64,000 nucleotides of DNA from Lutacidiplasma sp049802875 (GCA_049802875.1 JBARNH010000030.1:1-64000); one strand, 5' to 3'. Shown: positions 43,645-52,102, counted from the first letter of the stretch. Notes: a model not told the origin generated them from the letters alone. Translations and numbers: made by a program.

Positions 43645-44722
43645 CCCATTCGTCGATGGGCGCGATCATCTTCACGACGGACCTCGTCCCGCCGACTCCG
43701 CCCGGCCGTACCTCCCGCCGCACGTAACCGGCCTGTTCCAGTCGAACGATCCGTCGCCACAGGGTCGTCGGGGGGAGTGGGGAGACCCCCTGCGCGCGAG
43801 CGTAGCGAGCCTCGAGGCGTTTGACGTCCCCGACGGAGGCGGTTCTCCCCCGAGCCGCCTCCTCGATCGCACGGATCACCCGGGACTCGATCGGCAAGGC
43901 GAGTTCGCCCCCTCGGGGTCGGCCGAGCTCGCCCGGGCGCCGAGCCAACGGTCCGAGCAACGCGCGGCGCACCAGGTCCAACGCCCGGATGGCTCCTCCC
44001 CCGTCCTCCACGGTCCGCTCTACGATGCGTTCGACGAGCTCGGGCGGAGCCGACCGCCCGAGGGCTCGGCTCGTCCGGTCGTCGACCAAGCTGCGCAGCG
44101 AGTGCCCGCCGTACGGTGCGACGGTGACGAACGGCCCGATCCGCCAGCGGGCGTGGAGTTCGCTCTCCGCTCGGCGAACACCCTCCGGGGTCCCGGCGAG
44201 CACGGTCCATACTCGCGGGATACCGGATTCTCCCTCGGGGAGGAACCGGTCGGGATCGCCGAGCGCTCGAAGGAGGGGACCCAGGTCCGGCCCGCCGACC
44301 CGCACGTCATCGAGAACGAGGACGAGCGGTCGGCCCTCGCGCCGGAGCCGGCGGAGGAAACCCGCGACGATCTCCGCGACCGGGAATCCCCGCCCGTCGA
44401 ACCCTTCGTCCATGCTCGCGAGGAGGGCCGCCGCGACCCCGTGCGTGGCCCGGTATCGAGGGGTTCGGAGGGCCACCCACCGAGGGATCACGCCGGGGTG
44501 CGACACCCGAAGTCGATCGGCAACCTCCCGGGCGGCTCGGCGGGCGACGCTCGAGGTCCCCGCCCCGCGGGGCCCCACGACCCCGACCATCCACGGAGGA
44601 GGGGCGTGCGGGTCCGGGGCGTCGAGTCGACGGACGACCTCCGCGACTTCCGCCTCTCGACCGAGGATCACGGGAGGCAACCAGTCCAGCGCAAGAACTT
44701 CGGGGTGAGGGGTGGCCAGCAT
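43508..44722 (-). CDS. Orc1/Cdc6-like AAA+ ATPase with degenerate Walker A and winged helix
   Basis: A 404-residue protein with the Orc1/Cdc6 layout: N-terminal LPPVILGREAEVAEVVRRL at 15-33, AAA+ core, Walker B LVLVLDDVRVG near 131, a lid region and a C-terminal winged helix near 300-370 (TLWRRIVRLEQAGYVRREV). The P-loop reads GPRGAGTSS (50-58): the invariant lysine is Thr56, so ATP binding is probably weak or lost. It may be a DNA-binding paralogue of the replication initiator rather than an active one. ATG 44722 was chosen because upstream DNA is very AT-rich promoter-like sequence. The 3' end overlaps hel308 by 137 nt. Confidence 0.7.
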   Translation of the reverse strand: MLATPHPEVLALDWLPPVILGREAEVAEVVRRLDAPDPHAPPPWMVGVVGPRGAGTSSVARRAAREVADRLRVSHPGVIPRWVALRTPRYRATHGVAAALLASMDEGFDGRGFPVAEIVAGFLRRLRREGRPLVLVLDDVRVGGPDLGPLLRALGDPDRFLPEGESGIPRVWTVLAGTPEGVRRAESELHARWRIGPFVTVAPYGGHSLRSLVDDRTSRALGRSAPPELVERIVERTVEDGGGAIRALDLVRRALLGPLARRPGELGRPRGGELALPIESRVIRAIEEAARGRTASVGDVKRLEARYARAQGVSPLPPTTLWRRIVRLEQAGYVRREVRPGGVGGTRSVVKMIAPIDEWVIAPRFRETHRAYEPWVASGRTDAAAPFGELRPLLGPPPSGGEAD

Positions 44723-44762
44723 GAAGTATTGTATTACTAAGTGATATAAGAATTCTAATAAC
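44723..44762. promoter_or_regulatory. AT-rich divergent promoter island
   Basis: About 40 bp rich in A and T (TATTGTATTACTAAG, GATATAAGAATTC and TAATAA stretches) in otherwise two-thirds GC DNA, between the Orc-like gene and mscS. It must hold the Orc-like gene's promoter; TATAAG/CTTATA at about 44745-44750 could serve it. Its position beside an Orc-like gene also raises the possibility of a DNA-unwinding element, but no origin-recognition repeats were found. Confidence 0.4.
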
Positions 44763-44817
44763 CGCATCGTTCGCGGCCGGAAAGGGCTATGCGGCGCCGC
44801 TCTTCGGGGGGGGCGCG

Positions 44818-45744
44818 ATGGCGACCCCGTCCAATATCCACCCGCTCCGGACCCTGTTCCGGAACCTCCTGCTGGTCGTACTCTTGGCGGTCGCGCTGTT
44901 CGTCGTGTTCACCGTGTTCAATCGGTACGTCCTGCACGGGTTCTCGACCATCGAGATCCAGCTCCTCGAGGCCGGTGCGGTCGTCCTGATCGCGTTCGCG
45001 GCCGCCCGGGCGTTCACGGGCGCCGCCGACGCGGTGCTGCAACGCCGCGGTCAGGGACGGCACGGAGCGACGATCCGGATCTTCCTCAACCTGCTGATCG
45101 GGGTCGCGGCGATCCTGGCGCTCTTCGACCTTGCCGGGGTCTCGGCCGAGTCGATCTTCCTGGGCAGCGCGTTCGCCGGCATCATCCTCGGCCTTGCCGC
45201 CCAGACGGTGCTCTCGAACGTCTTCGCGGGGCTGCTCCTCGTCCTGGCGAACCCGTTCCGCCCCGGCGACCGCGTGAGCTTCATCTCCTCGAGCTACGGA
45301 GCCTTCGCGCCGAGTTACCCTCACGAGATGGTGTATCCGAGTTACTCGGGGACGGTCGACGATGTCGAACTGCTGTACACGATCCTCCGCCTGGATGTGG
45401 GCGGCATCGCGAAGGTGCCCAACTCGGTCGTGCTCGGCGCGTTGGTCCTCCAGCCCCAACCCGGGGTGCCGAAGGTCCACCGCGTACGCATGACCCTGCC
45501 GCTATCGGTCGGAGTGCCGATCGTGGAACGGGCCCTCTCGGACATCGCGCACGCGTTCCCCGAGGATGCGGCCCGGACTCCCCCCCATGTCGAGGTGACC
45601 GACATCGGGGCGACGACGTGGGATGCGGTGATCGTCCTCTGGTCGCCGATCCTCGAGGATTCGCCGGTCCGGGACCGGGTGATGCGCGCCGTCCTCGCTC
45701 GGCTCCCATCGGCCTCCGCCTCGCCCTCCGACGTTTCGAAGTAG
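44818..45744 (+). CDS. mscS: MscS-family mechanosensitive channel
   Basis: Tension-gated membrane channel releasing solutes on osmotic downshock. The 308 residues have about three N-terminal spans (21-40, 48-66, 88-110) and the pore-lining TM3 LGSAFAGIILGLAAQTVLSNVFAGLLLVLANPFRPGDRV (about 116-153), the family's most conserved stretch, then a cytoplasmic beta domain in which the usual short linker is expanded (SSSYGAFAPSYPHEMVYPSYS) before GTVDDVELLYTILR and VPNSVVLGALV. Start ATG 44818. The expanded loop near 155-175 is not in the E. coli protein. Confidence 0.92.
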   Translation: MATPSNIHPLRTLFRNLLLVVLLAVALFVVFTVFNRYVLHGFSTIEIQLLEAGAVVLIAFAAARAFTGAADAVLQRRGQGRHGATIRIFLNLLIGVAAILALFDLAGVSAESIFLGSAFAGIILGLAAQTVLSNVFAGLLLVLANPFRPGDRVSFISSSYGAFAPSYPHEMVYPSYSGTVDDVELLYTILRLDVGGIAKVPNSVVLGALVLQPQPGVPKVHRVRMTLPLSVGVPIVERALSDIAHAFPEDAARTPPHVEVTDIGATTWDAVIVLWSPILEDSPVRDRVMRAVLARLPSASASPSDVSK

Positions 45745-45771
45745 CGCTCGGCGGCCGCTCCTTTAAATTCG

Positions 45772-45779
45772 CCCGGTGC
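45772..45779 (+). promoter_or_regulatory. TATA box of the isocitrate dehydrogenase gene
   Basis: TTTAAATT, 23-30 nt before ATG 45802, at the right spacing for a leaderless transcript. Confidence 0.5.
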
Positions 45780-45801
45780 TCGGGCGGGCCCAAGAGGGAC
45801 G

Positions 45802-46908
45802 ATGGGCTATCGAGTGACGTTGATCCCGGGGGACGGGATCGGTCCCGAAGTCACCCACGCCGCCCGGCGAGTCGCCGATGCGACCGGCGTGGAGATCGAA
45901 TGGGACGTCGTCGAGGCGGGGGAGAAGGCGATCAAGCAGACCGGAAACCCGCTCCCCGAACCCGTGCTCGATTCGATCCGCAAGAACCGAATCGCCCTCA
46001 AAGGCCCGATCACCACCCCGATCGGGAGCGGCTTTCGTTCCGTCAATGTGGCGCTGCGCCAGCAGCTCGACCTGTTCGCCTCGGTGCGACCCGCTCGGGC
46101 GATCGCCGGCGAAGGCACCCGCTACCCCGAGACCGATCTGATCGTCGTCCGAGAAGCGACCGAGGGGCTCTACTCGGGCGTCGAGCATTGGGTCGACCGG
46201 GACCACACCGCGGCCGAAACCGTGAACGTCATTACGCGAAAGGCGTCCGACCGGATCATCAAGTTCGCGTTCGAACTCGCCCGGCGGTCGCACCGAAAGC
46301 ATCTCACCGCCGTCCATAAAGCGAATATCATGAAGACGACGGGGGCCCTCTTCCAGACCGCGTTCCGGGAGATGGCTCCGAAGTACCCGGACATCCTGGC
46401 CGACGAGCGCCTCATCGACAACATGTGCATGCAACTCGCGAAGAAGCCGTCCGACTACGACATGATCGTGACCACCAACCTGTTCGGCGACATCCTGTCC
46501 GACCTGACCGCCGGATTGGCGGGTGGGCTGGGAGTCGCCCCGGGTGCGCTGTTCGGGGACTCGCTCGCGGTCTTCGAACCGGTCCACGGTTCCGCGCCGA
46601 AGTACGCCGGATCGGACAAGGCCGATCCGACCGCCGAGATCCTTTGCGTCGAGCTGCTCCTCCGCCACGTCGGGGAGACGGAGGCCGCCGACCGGATCTT
46701 CCGCGCCGTCTGGGAGACGATTCACGAGAAGAAGTTCGTGACGTACGACCTCGCCTTGCCCGGCTACACGCTCACGCCCGTGCCGCCGTCCAGCTGCTCG
46801 GCCATGACGGCAGAGATCGCCCGGAAAGTTCCGTTGGTCGACCTCCAAGCGCCGCTCCCGGGCCCCCGCGGCCCGGGCCTGGGCGTGGACCCTCACCTCG
46901 TATCCTGA
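45802..46908 (+). CDS. icd: Isocitrate dehydrogenase (isocitrate/isopropylmalate dehydrogenase family)
   Basis: Oxidatively decarboxylates isocitrate to 2-oxoglutarate in the TCA cycle. The 368 residues start YRVTLIPGDGIGPEV. Substrate residues are Ser80, Asn82 and Arg86 in RSVNVALR, Arg96 in SVRP and a later Lys in AVHKANIMK; the Asp cluster TTNLFGDILSD binds the metal. The coenzyme loop reads HGSAPKYAG with Lys267-Tyr268, matching the NADP-type of E. coli rather than the NAD-type Asp, so NADP is the likely coenzyme. Isopropylmalate or homoisocitrate activity cannot be excluded. It is flanked by TATA-like boxes on both sides. Confidence 0.88.
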   Translation: MGYRVTLIPGDGIGPEVTHAARRVADATGVEIEWDVVEAGEKAIKQTGNPLPEPVLDSIRKNRIALKGPITTPIGSGFRSVNVALRQQLDLFASVRPARAIAGEGTRYPETDLIVVREATEGLYSGVEHWVDRDHTAAETVNVITRKASDRIIKFAFELARRSHRKHLTAVHKANIMKTTGALFQTAFREMAPKYPDILADERLIDNMCMQLAKKPSDYDMIVTTNLFGDILSDLTAGLAGGLGVAPGALFGDSLAVFEPVHGSAPKYAGSDKADPTAEILCVELLLRHVGETEAADRIFRAVWETIHEKKFVTYDLALPGYTLTPVPPSSCSAMTAEIARKVPLVDLQAPLPGPRGPGLGVDPHLVS

Positions 46909-46937
46909 ACCGGCGGGCCCTCGAGCTCCGAGGTAGG

Positions 46938-46943
46938 TTTAAG
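46938..46943 (+). promoter_or_regulatory. TATA-like box of the small membrane protein gene
   Basis: TTTAAG, 30-35 nt before ATG 46973. Confidence 0.35.
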
Positions 46944-46972
46944 CTCGGGGCCGGGCCCTTCCTCGTCGGAGC

Positions 46973-47557
46973 ATGGGCGCGGCCACCCCCCGAGCGATCC
47001 GGATCCCGCGGCCGGCCTCCGAAACGACGCGGGACCCATCGAAACCTTCCGGCCCTGCCCCCCGCCCTCCGGCGCCGGAGGTCACGACCGGCCCGGTAGA
47101 GGTCCGGAAGAATGCCGCCGGTTTTCAACGAGCATTCCGTCTGGGGACCATCTACCTCGTCGCGCTCGTGGTCCTGTACGTCGCGTTCCTCCTCCTCGAC
47201 CGATCGTCGCCCGGCGGGACGAGTCCTGCCGCACAGATGGGGGACCTGTACTTCACCGCCATCGCGACCGTGTTGGGGTTCGGTGGCGTGGTGCTCGCAC
47301 TGAGCTCCGCGCCGAGAGCCATCGAACTCCGTCCGGACTCCCTGGTCGTCGTGGCGTGGTGGGGGCGACGCCGAGAGTTTCCTCCGCTGAGCGGCCTCCG
47401 GGTGACGGTCGTGCGTCGTTTTCCGTCCGGTTTCCTTTCCAGCACTACGGTCGAAGTCATTCAGTTGGATGACCGCAAGGGCAACCACCGGACCTACCAC
47501 GTGGAGGAAGGGCTGATCCCCGAGCACCTGCCCGAACGACCGGCCGGTCGACCCTAG
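46973..47557 (+). CDS. Two-span membrane protein of unknown function
   Basis: Unrecognised. The 194 residues start with about 50 Pro/Arg-rich, probably disordered residues, then two hydrophobic spans (about 58-76 and 91-111). After them comes a beta-rich segment (IELRPDSLVVVAWWGRRREFPPLSGLRVTVVRRF) resembling the short PH-like domains often found behind two spans in archaeal membrane proteins, although no identification is claimed. The ATG 46973 start matches its TATA-like box. It converges on the small basic gene at 47576 with an 18-nt gap. Confidence 0.6.
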   Translation: MGAATPRAIRIPRPASETTRDPSKPSGPAPRPPAPEVTTGPVEVRKNAAGFQRAFRLGTIYLVALVVLYVAFLLLDRSSPGGTSPAAQMGDLYFTAIATVLGFGGVVLALSSAPRAIELRPDSLVVVAWWGRRREFPPLSGLRVTVVRRFPSGFLSSTTVEVIQLDDRKGNHRTYHVEEGLIPEHLPERPAGRP

Positions 47558-47575
47558 CGCCTCGGCGGCGCGGGG

Positions 47576-47953
47576 TCACTCGAGGAGGTCTTCGAGTTCG
47601 CTCGCGACCAGCGTGAGCAGCTGGTCGAGGGACCGATTCTTCAATTCTGTGATCTGCCCCGCGTCGGTCTCCATTCGGGCCAGGAACTCGTCGCCGTCGC
47701 GTACGAAGGAGAGCGACAGCACGTGCGTACGGCCGTCCGCCCGACGGACGACGGGGATCGCGGCCGCGGGCGCGGGCTTGCTCTTCGCCGAGGGTTTGGC
47801 GGTCGCGGAGGCGCCCGCTTTATGGCTCGATTTGGGTGCGGACGCCTTCTTTGCGACCCGGTGCGCGGGTGCCTTCTTCGCGGATTTTCGGGGGGAGGAG
47901 ACCGGCCGGCTCGCCGTCTTCGCCTTCGATTTCTGACGGCGAGCGGAGGGCAT
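47576..47953 (-). CDS. Small Lys/Ala-rich basic protein
   Basis: Unrecognised, 125 residues. The first 65 are a run of Lys, Ala, Ser and Pro (about a quarter Lys/Arg) like the tails of histone H1 and bacterial Hc1-type proteins. The rest is a compact 55-residue segment (VLSLSFVRDGDEFLARMETDAGQ ... LDQLLTLVASELEDLLE) of beta strands followed by an acidic helix. A nucleic-acid-binding or chromatin role is a reasonable guess from composition alone. A TATA-like CCATAAATA (minus strand, 47992-48000) lies about 40 nt upstream, supporting expression. The N-terminus could be a real tail or reflect GC-biased low complexity. Confidence 0.5.
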   Translation of the reverse strand: MPSARRQKSKAKTASRPVSSPRKSAKKAPAHRVAKKASAPKSSHKAGASATAKPSAKSKPAPAAAIPVVRRADGRTHVLSLSFVRDGDEFLARMETDAGQITELKNRSLDQLLTLVASELEDLLE

Positions 47954-47991
47954 GCCTCGGGGCCTCGAAGCGGGCGCACCAACCCTCCCTA

Positions 47992-48000
47992 TTTATGGAT
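47992..48000 (-). promoter_or_regulatory. TATA-like box of the Lys/Ala-rich protein gene
   Basis: TATTTATGG on the plus strand reads CCATAAATA on the minus strand, 39-47 nt before ATG 47953. Confidence 0.4.
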
Positions 48001-48082
48001 ATGGTCCCGAATCGGCGCAAACGCGGGGCCGCGGCAACTCCGGGCCAACTCCTTTAGCACAGCCCTCGGTGCGGAACGCTCG

Positions 48083-49921
48083 ATGAGCTCCGCGGAGAGC
48101 GGCTCGCGCGATCGTTCGCCGTCCGCGGGTCAAGACGGGCGTCCCGTACGACCCGAGACCGTTCTCTTCCTCGTTGGCCTCGCCTTGATCCTCGTCTTTC
48201 TGGCGCTGGAACCGTACCTATCGTACTCCGTCTTCGGGTCGGACACGGGAGAGTACTATCGGCTGACCGCGACCCTCCTCTCGACGGGCCACGTGCCCGT
48301 CGGATCCGCATACGGCGGCTGGGGGACCGCCTACCCCGACTTCCCGGGGATATTCCTCCTCGCGGGCGCCGGCGCCGGCGCGCTCGGCCTCGACCCGTTC
48401 ACGGCGTTGACCGTCATCATCCCGGTCGTCGCGGTCCTCTCGGTCTTCCCGCTGTTCCTTCTGTTCCGGCGGATCTACCCCCACGACACGGTCGCGCTCC
48501 TCGCGGCGGCGATCGGCTCGGTCGCGATGCCGCGGATGTTCTCGATCGCGCACCCGGCGCCGCTCGCGTTCGGGGACTTCCTCGCGGTCGCGGCGCTCTG
48601 GATGTTCGTCGAAAGCCGGCGGGACACTCGCTGGTACCTGCCGCTCGCGCTCAGCAGCGGCGCGCTCATCGTCACCCATCATCTCTCCACCTTCTTCCTG
48701 CTCATCGGGGCCCTCGGGGGCCTGTTGTTCCTCGAATTGTGGCGCCCGGGGCTGTGGAGCCGACGATTCCCCTCCCGGGAGTTCGTGTACCTCGGCGCTC
48801 TGGTCACGGCGGCGCTCGTCTTCTGGTTCTACGGTACGACGGCGTTCGTCTCGACCGTCATACTCCCGGCGTTCCCTCCCTCGATCGCGACGACGCCGAC
48901 CGCGGCATTTGGGATCCTTGAAGCCGCGGGCGTCGCGTTGGTGGTCATCGCCGGGGGCCTCGTATGGTGGAGGCGGGCGCGCTTCCGACCCCATCGAGAG
49001 TGGGTCCGACTCCCGACCGACCGCAGCGTGCTCCGCGATTTCGTCCTATTGATCGTCGGCATCTTCGGAGGGGTCGCGGTCCTCGTTTTCGTGGCCATTC
49101 CGGGGACGACCCAGACGACGAGCCCGGCCGCGATCCTCTGGTTCGCCCCCGTGCTCGCGCTCGTGGTCTTCGCCAGCGGTAGCCGCAAGGCGTTGACCCC
49201 GGCCCGGCTCGGCCCTTGGGGACTGACCTGGCTGGGAGCACTCTCGCTCTCCGCGGTGCTGGTCCTCGCCGCGGGGGAAGCACCGGGGTCGTCGTTCTCG
49301 CATTTCGCGTCGGCGTTCCCGCCCGAGCGGTTCGCCGAGTATCTGTTCCTTCCGCTCGCGCTCCTCGTGGCCGTCGGTATCGCCCGCCTGGTCGCGCGCG
49401 TGGGCGATCGGGCCGGTCGGCGGGCGTTCCTCGCGGCCGGCCTTGGGGTCGTGCTTCTCCTCGCGGCGAACGCCGCGATCGTCTATCCCCCTCAGGCGGA
49501 CCTCGGCGGTTTCGAGGAGGGCCTCACACACGGGGATGCGGCGCTCTGGATGTGGATCGGGATCGCGGAGCCGCGCTCGGCGGTCGTGGCATCCGACCAC
49601 CGCTTGAGCTCGATGATCTTCGGCTTCGACGGCAATCCAGCCACGTGGGGCTCCACTCCGGCGTTGTTTACCGGTACCAACTTCTCGGCGGCGGTGAGCG
49701 AGTTACGTGCCTCGGGCGCACCCACGACGCTCCGGCCCATCGACCTGGTCGCCGTCGACTCGGTGATGTACTCGGGCGTCGCCCTCAACCCGTCGGCCCA
49801 GGCACTTCCGCTGAGCGCGCAAGCGATCGCGTGGTTCGGCGGGCTACCGTTTATCCTGCTGTACTCGAACGGTCAAGAGGCCGTCTATCTGGTCGACTCG
49901 ACCGCGTTTCCGGGCGGATAA
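48083..49921 (+). CDS. Polytopic membrane protein, GT-C glycosyltransferase-like
   Basis: The 612 residues have roughly 12-13 membrane spans followed by a soluble C-terminal part of about 130 residues. An acidic motif in the first extracellular loop (FGSDTGEYYRL near 50-60) and long loops such as GSAYGGWGTAYPDFPG recall GT-C enzymes such as the oligosaccharyltransferase/dolichyl-phosphate-mannose families, where the Asp is catalytic. No WWDYG-type motif is seen, so STT3/AglB identity is not supported. It may transfer lipid-linked sugars outside the cell. ATG 48083 was chosen; the frame extends upstream into the neighbouring minus-strand gene. Its last 37 nt overlap the MptE gene. Confidence 0.65.
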   Translation: MSSAESGSRDRSPSAGQDGRPVRPETVLFLVGLALILVFLALEPYLSYSVFGSDTGEYYRLTATLLSTGHVPVGSAYGGWGTAYPDFPGIFLLAGAGAGALGLDPFTALTVIIPVVAVLSVFPLFLLFRRIYPHDTVALLAAAIGSVAMPRMFSIAHPAPLAFGDFLAVAALWMFVESRRDTRWYLPLALSSGALIVTHHLSTFFLLIGALGGLLFLELWRPGLWSRRFPSREFVYLGALVTAALVFWFYGTTAFVSTVILPAFPPSIATTPTAAFGILEAAGVALVVIAGGLVWWRRARFRPHREWVRLPTDRSVLRDFVLLIVGIFGGVAVLVFVAIPGTTQTTSPAAILWFAPVLALVVFASGSRKALTPARLGPWGLTWLGALSLSAVLVLAAGEAPGSSFSHFASAFPPERFAEYLFLPLALLVAVGIARLVARVGDRAGRRAFLAAGLGVVLLLAANAAIVYPPQADLGGFEEGLTHGDAALWMWIGIAEPRSAVVASDHRLSSMIFGFDGNPATWGSTPALFTGTNFSAAVSELRASGAPTTLRPIDLVAVDSVMYSGVALNPSAQALPLSAQAIAWFGGLPFILLYSNGQEAVYLVDSTAFPGG

Positions 49922-50628
49922 GGGACCATCGAGCCGTCCCGCTCCCACGAGACGATCGGCGACCCGCCGGACCGGGCGAGTTCTCCGATCAGTCGGCGAG
50001 CCCACGATAGCTTCGCGAGCTTTCGCCCCCGTGCGACGGGGTCCGGTTCGTCGACCTCTTCGAAATCGAACCCCCAAAGTAGGACCCGGCGCGCGCCGGA
50101 ATGTTCGGCGAGAAAGACGGCCCGGTCGCCGTCGGTGAACCCACCGACGTTGAACAACCCGGAGCGTGGCGGTCCGGCCCACGAGCCGGCGAGCTCGGCG
50201 GGGAACTGGGGGACCCACTCCTCGACGGCCGGCAGGTTGTCTCCGTGCGCATGGATGACGACGATGCTCCCCCGCCGATTCGCTCCGACCTCGGTCGGGA
50301 GGGGACCGTCCAGGTCCGTGACGACCACGGTCGGCACCAGACCAGCGTCCAGGCACTCGGCGGTCGCCCCGTCCGCCGCGATGACGGACGGAGGACGGTC
50401 GGAGTGCGGGAGGCGCCAGATCGGGGGCGGACCGGCCCGGGGGGCCCGCCCGACGACGATCGCGTCCCGGTCCGCGAGACGCGCCCGGAGGCGAGCGAGC
50501 GGGTCCGCGCGCGCGGCGTGCGGAAGGAGCGATTCGAGCCGGTCGGCCGACCGCTCCTCCCGGTCGAACGCGAAGCCGAACTCCCCAGCGATCGCGTCGT
50601 AGAACGGGGCCCACGCCGAGTATTCCAT
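49885..50628 (-). CDS. mptE: 6-hydroxymethyl-7,8-dihydropterin pyrophosphokinase (MptE-like)
   Basis: Archaeal HPPK that pyrophosphorylates 6-hydroxymethyldihydropterin in tetrahydromethanopterin or folate-type cofactor synthesis; unrelated in fold to bacterial FolK. The 247 residues have the conserved N-terminus EYSAWAPFYDAIAGEFGF, an IVVGRAP strand, the ADGATAECLDAG motif near 83-94, VVTDLDGPL near 101-109, the metal-site HAHGDN near 125-130 and NVGGFTDGDRAVFLAEH. Length is family-typical. Tail-to-tail overlap of 37 nt with the membrane protein gene. It sits divergent from ftsZ with 69 nt between starts. Confidence 0.92.
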   Translation of the reverse strand: MEYSAWAPFYDAIAGEFGFAFDREERSADRLESLLPHAARADPLARLRARLADRDAIVVGRAPRAGPPPIWRLPHSDRPPSVIAADGATAECLDAGLVPTVVVTDLDGPLPTEVGANRRGSIVVIHAHGDNLPAVEEWVPQFPAELAGSWAGPPRSGLFNVGGFTDGDRAVFLAEHSGARRVLLWGFDFEEVDEPDPVARGRKLAKLSWARRLIGELARSGGSPIVSWERDGSMVPYPPGNAVESTR

Positions 50629-50653
50629 TTCCTCGAGGTCGAAGCGACAGACG

Positions 50654-50663
50654 CTTTATAATG
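50654..50663 (+). promoter_or_regulatory. TATA box of the ftsZ operon
   Basis: CTTTATAATG ends 34 nt before GTG 50698 and is the best TATA match in the window. It predicts a leader of roughly 10-15 nt. Confidence 0.55.
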
Positions 50664-50697
50664 TGGCCACTGCTCTTTCTTCGATAGGGTTACCGCC

Positions 50698-51825
50698 GTG
50701 ATGCGACCGCTGGCTCAGGAGATATTGTCCCACTTGCCCGGAGATTCGAGACGCGCGACCGATGCTCCCCCGCCCCCGCAGAACGACGACGCGGAACTGG
50801 AGGCGGTGCTCGCCTCGCTCAAGACGAACATCAAGGTCGTCGGCTGCGGAGGCGGTGGGTGCAACACGATCAACCGGCTCGCGGAAGAGGGCCTCGGCGG
50901 CGCGGACATGGTGGCGTGCAACACCGACGCGCAGCACCTCCTCGCGATCCACGCACCGAAGAAGATCCTCCTCGGGCGACGCCTGACGCGCGGTCTCGGG
51001 GCCGGTGCGCTTCCTCAGGTCGGCGAGCAGGCCGCGAAGGAGGCCGAGGACGAGATCAAGAAGTCGCTCGCCAACTCGGACATGGTGTTCATCACGCTCG
51101 GGCTCGGAGGCGGCACGGGCACCGGATCGGCGCCGGTGGTCGCGCAATGTGCGAAGGATGCGAACGGGGGGAATCCGCTCACGATCGCCGTCTGCACGCT
51201 CCCGTTCGCTTCCGAAGGGCTCGTCCGCGCGGAGAATGCGATGTGGGGTCTCGAACGCCTCCGCTCCACGATCGACACGGTGATCACGATCCCGAACGAC
51301 CGGCTGCTCGAGCTCGTTCCGCGCCTTCCGATCCAGACCGCCTTCAAGGTCGCCGACTCCGTCCTCGCGCGCGCGATCCGGGGGATCACGGAGATCATCA
51401 CTCGACCGGGGCTCGTCAACCTCGATTTCAACGACTTGCGGACGATCATGAAAGGCGGGGGCGTCGCGCTGATCGGGATTGGCGAGTCGGAGAGTGAGAA
51501 CCGCGCGGAGGACGCGGTGCTGGAGGCGATCAACTCCCCGCTGCTCCGGGTCGACATCGCCGGGGCTTCGGGAGCGCTGATCAACGTCACGGGCGGACCG
51601 GACATGACGGTGAGCGAGGCCCAGAAGGCGGCCGAGGTCGTCCAGAAGGCGATCAGCCCCACCGCGAGGATCATCTGGGGCGCGGCCGTGGACCCGACGA
51701 TGCAGAGCACGATCCGCGTCATGCTCGTGGTAACCGGAGTTAAATCCCCCCAGATTTTCGGTGGGGTCGCGGCGCCGGCCGGTCCCGGCCGAAAGGCGGG
51801 GCCGGATCTCGACGTCGTACACTAG
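50698..51825 (+). CDS. ftsZ: Cell division GTPase FtsZ
   Basis: Tubulin-like GTPase forming the division ring. The 375 residues start at GTG 50698 (ATG follows directly). After about 40 flexible residues come the GTPase landmarks: IKVVGCGGGGCNTINRL near 44-60, ACNTDAQHL (sugar-binding loop) near 73-81, the tubulin signature GGGTGTG near 138-144, and the synergy-loop region LVNLDFNDLRTIMKGGG near 240-256 containing the NxxDxR-like motif needed to hydrolyse GTP in the neighbouring subunit. The C-terminal tail is short and lacks an obvious bacterial FtsA/ZipA peptide. First gene of an operon with secE, spt5 and rpl11. Confidence 0.97.
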   Translation: MMRPLAQEILSHLPGDSRRATDAPPPPQNDDAELEAVLASLKTNIKVVGCGGGGCNTINRLAEEGLGGADMVACNTDAQHLLAIHAPKKILLGRRLTRGLGAGALPQVGEQAAKEAEDEIKKSLANSDMVFITLGLGGGTGTGSAPVVAQCAKDANGGNPLTIAVCTLPFASEGLVRAENAMWGLERLRSTIDTVITIPNDRLLELVPRLPIQTAFKVADSVLARAIRGITEIITRPGLVNLDFNDLRTIMKGGGVALIGIGESESENRAEDAVLEAINSPLLRVDIAGASGALINVTGGPDMTVSEAQKAAEVVQKAISPTARIIWGAAVDPTMQSTIRVMLVVTGVKSPQIFGGVAAPAGPGRKAGPDLDVVH

Positions 51826-51831
51826 GCGAAC

Positions 51832-52077
51832 ATGGCCTTCCTCGATCGGGCGCGCCGCGTACAGGACACGTTCGACGGTCGGCTGCGGACCGTCGGTCAC
51901 GGCAAGTACGGCCGCATCCTTCGGATGGCCCGTCGACCGACCTCCGAGGAGTACGTCAAGGTGCTCGAAGTGACGGCGCTCGGAGCCGTCCTCATCGGGA
52001 TGACCGGGTTCGCGATCTACATCTTCTTCGGGCAGGTCGGCCCGTGGCTTTGGGCAAACCTCTTCTCGGGGATCTAG
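51832..52077 (+). CDS. secE: Preprotein translocase subunit SecE (Sec61 gamma)
   Basis: Small clamp subunit of the SecYE protein channel. The 81 residues have an amphipathic cytoplasmic helix including RILRMARRPTSEEYVKVLEV, the characteristic SecE/Sec61-gamma RPT-x-EE motif near 35-40, then one membrane span (about 46-68). An archaeal-type single-span form of normal size. The position between ftsZ and spt5 reflects the conserved archaeal secE-spt5-rpl11 order. It starts 6 nt after the ftsZ stop. Confidence 0.94.
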   Translation: MAFLDRARRVQDTFDGRLRTVGHGKYGRILRMARRPTSEEYVKVLEVTALGAVLIGMTGFAIYIFFGQVGPWLWANLFSGI

Positions 52078-52102
52078 GTTCGCCCCGCGCGGAGAGGTAG
52101 GC

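Noticed and set aside
44723..44817. Replication origin next to the Orc-like gene
   Set aside because: Only AT-richness supports it; no origin recognition boxes were seen, so it is kept as a weak hypothesis, not as a feature.
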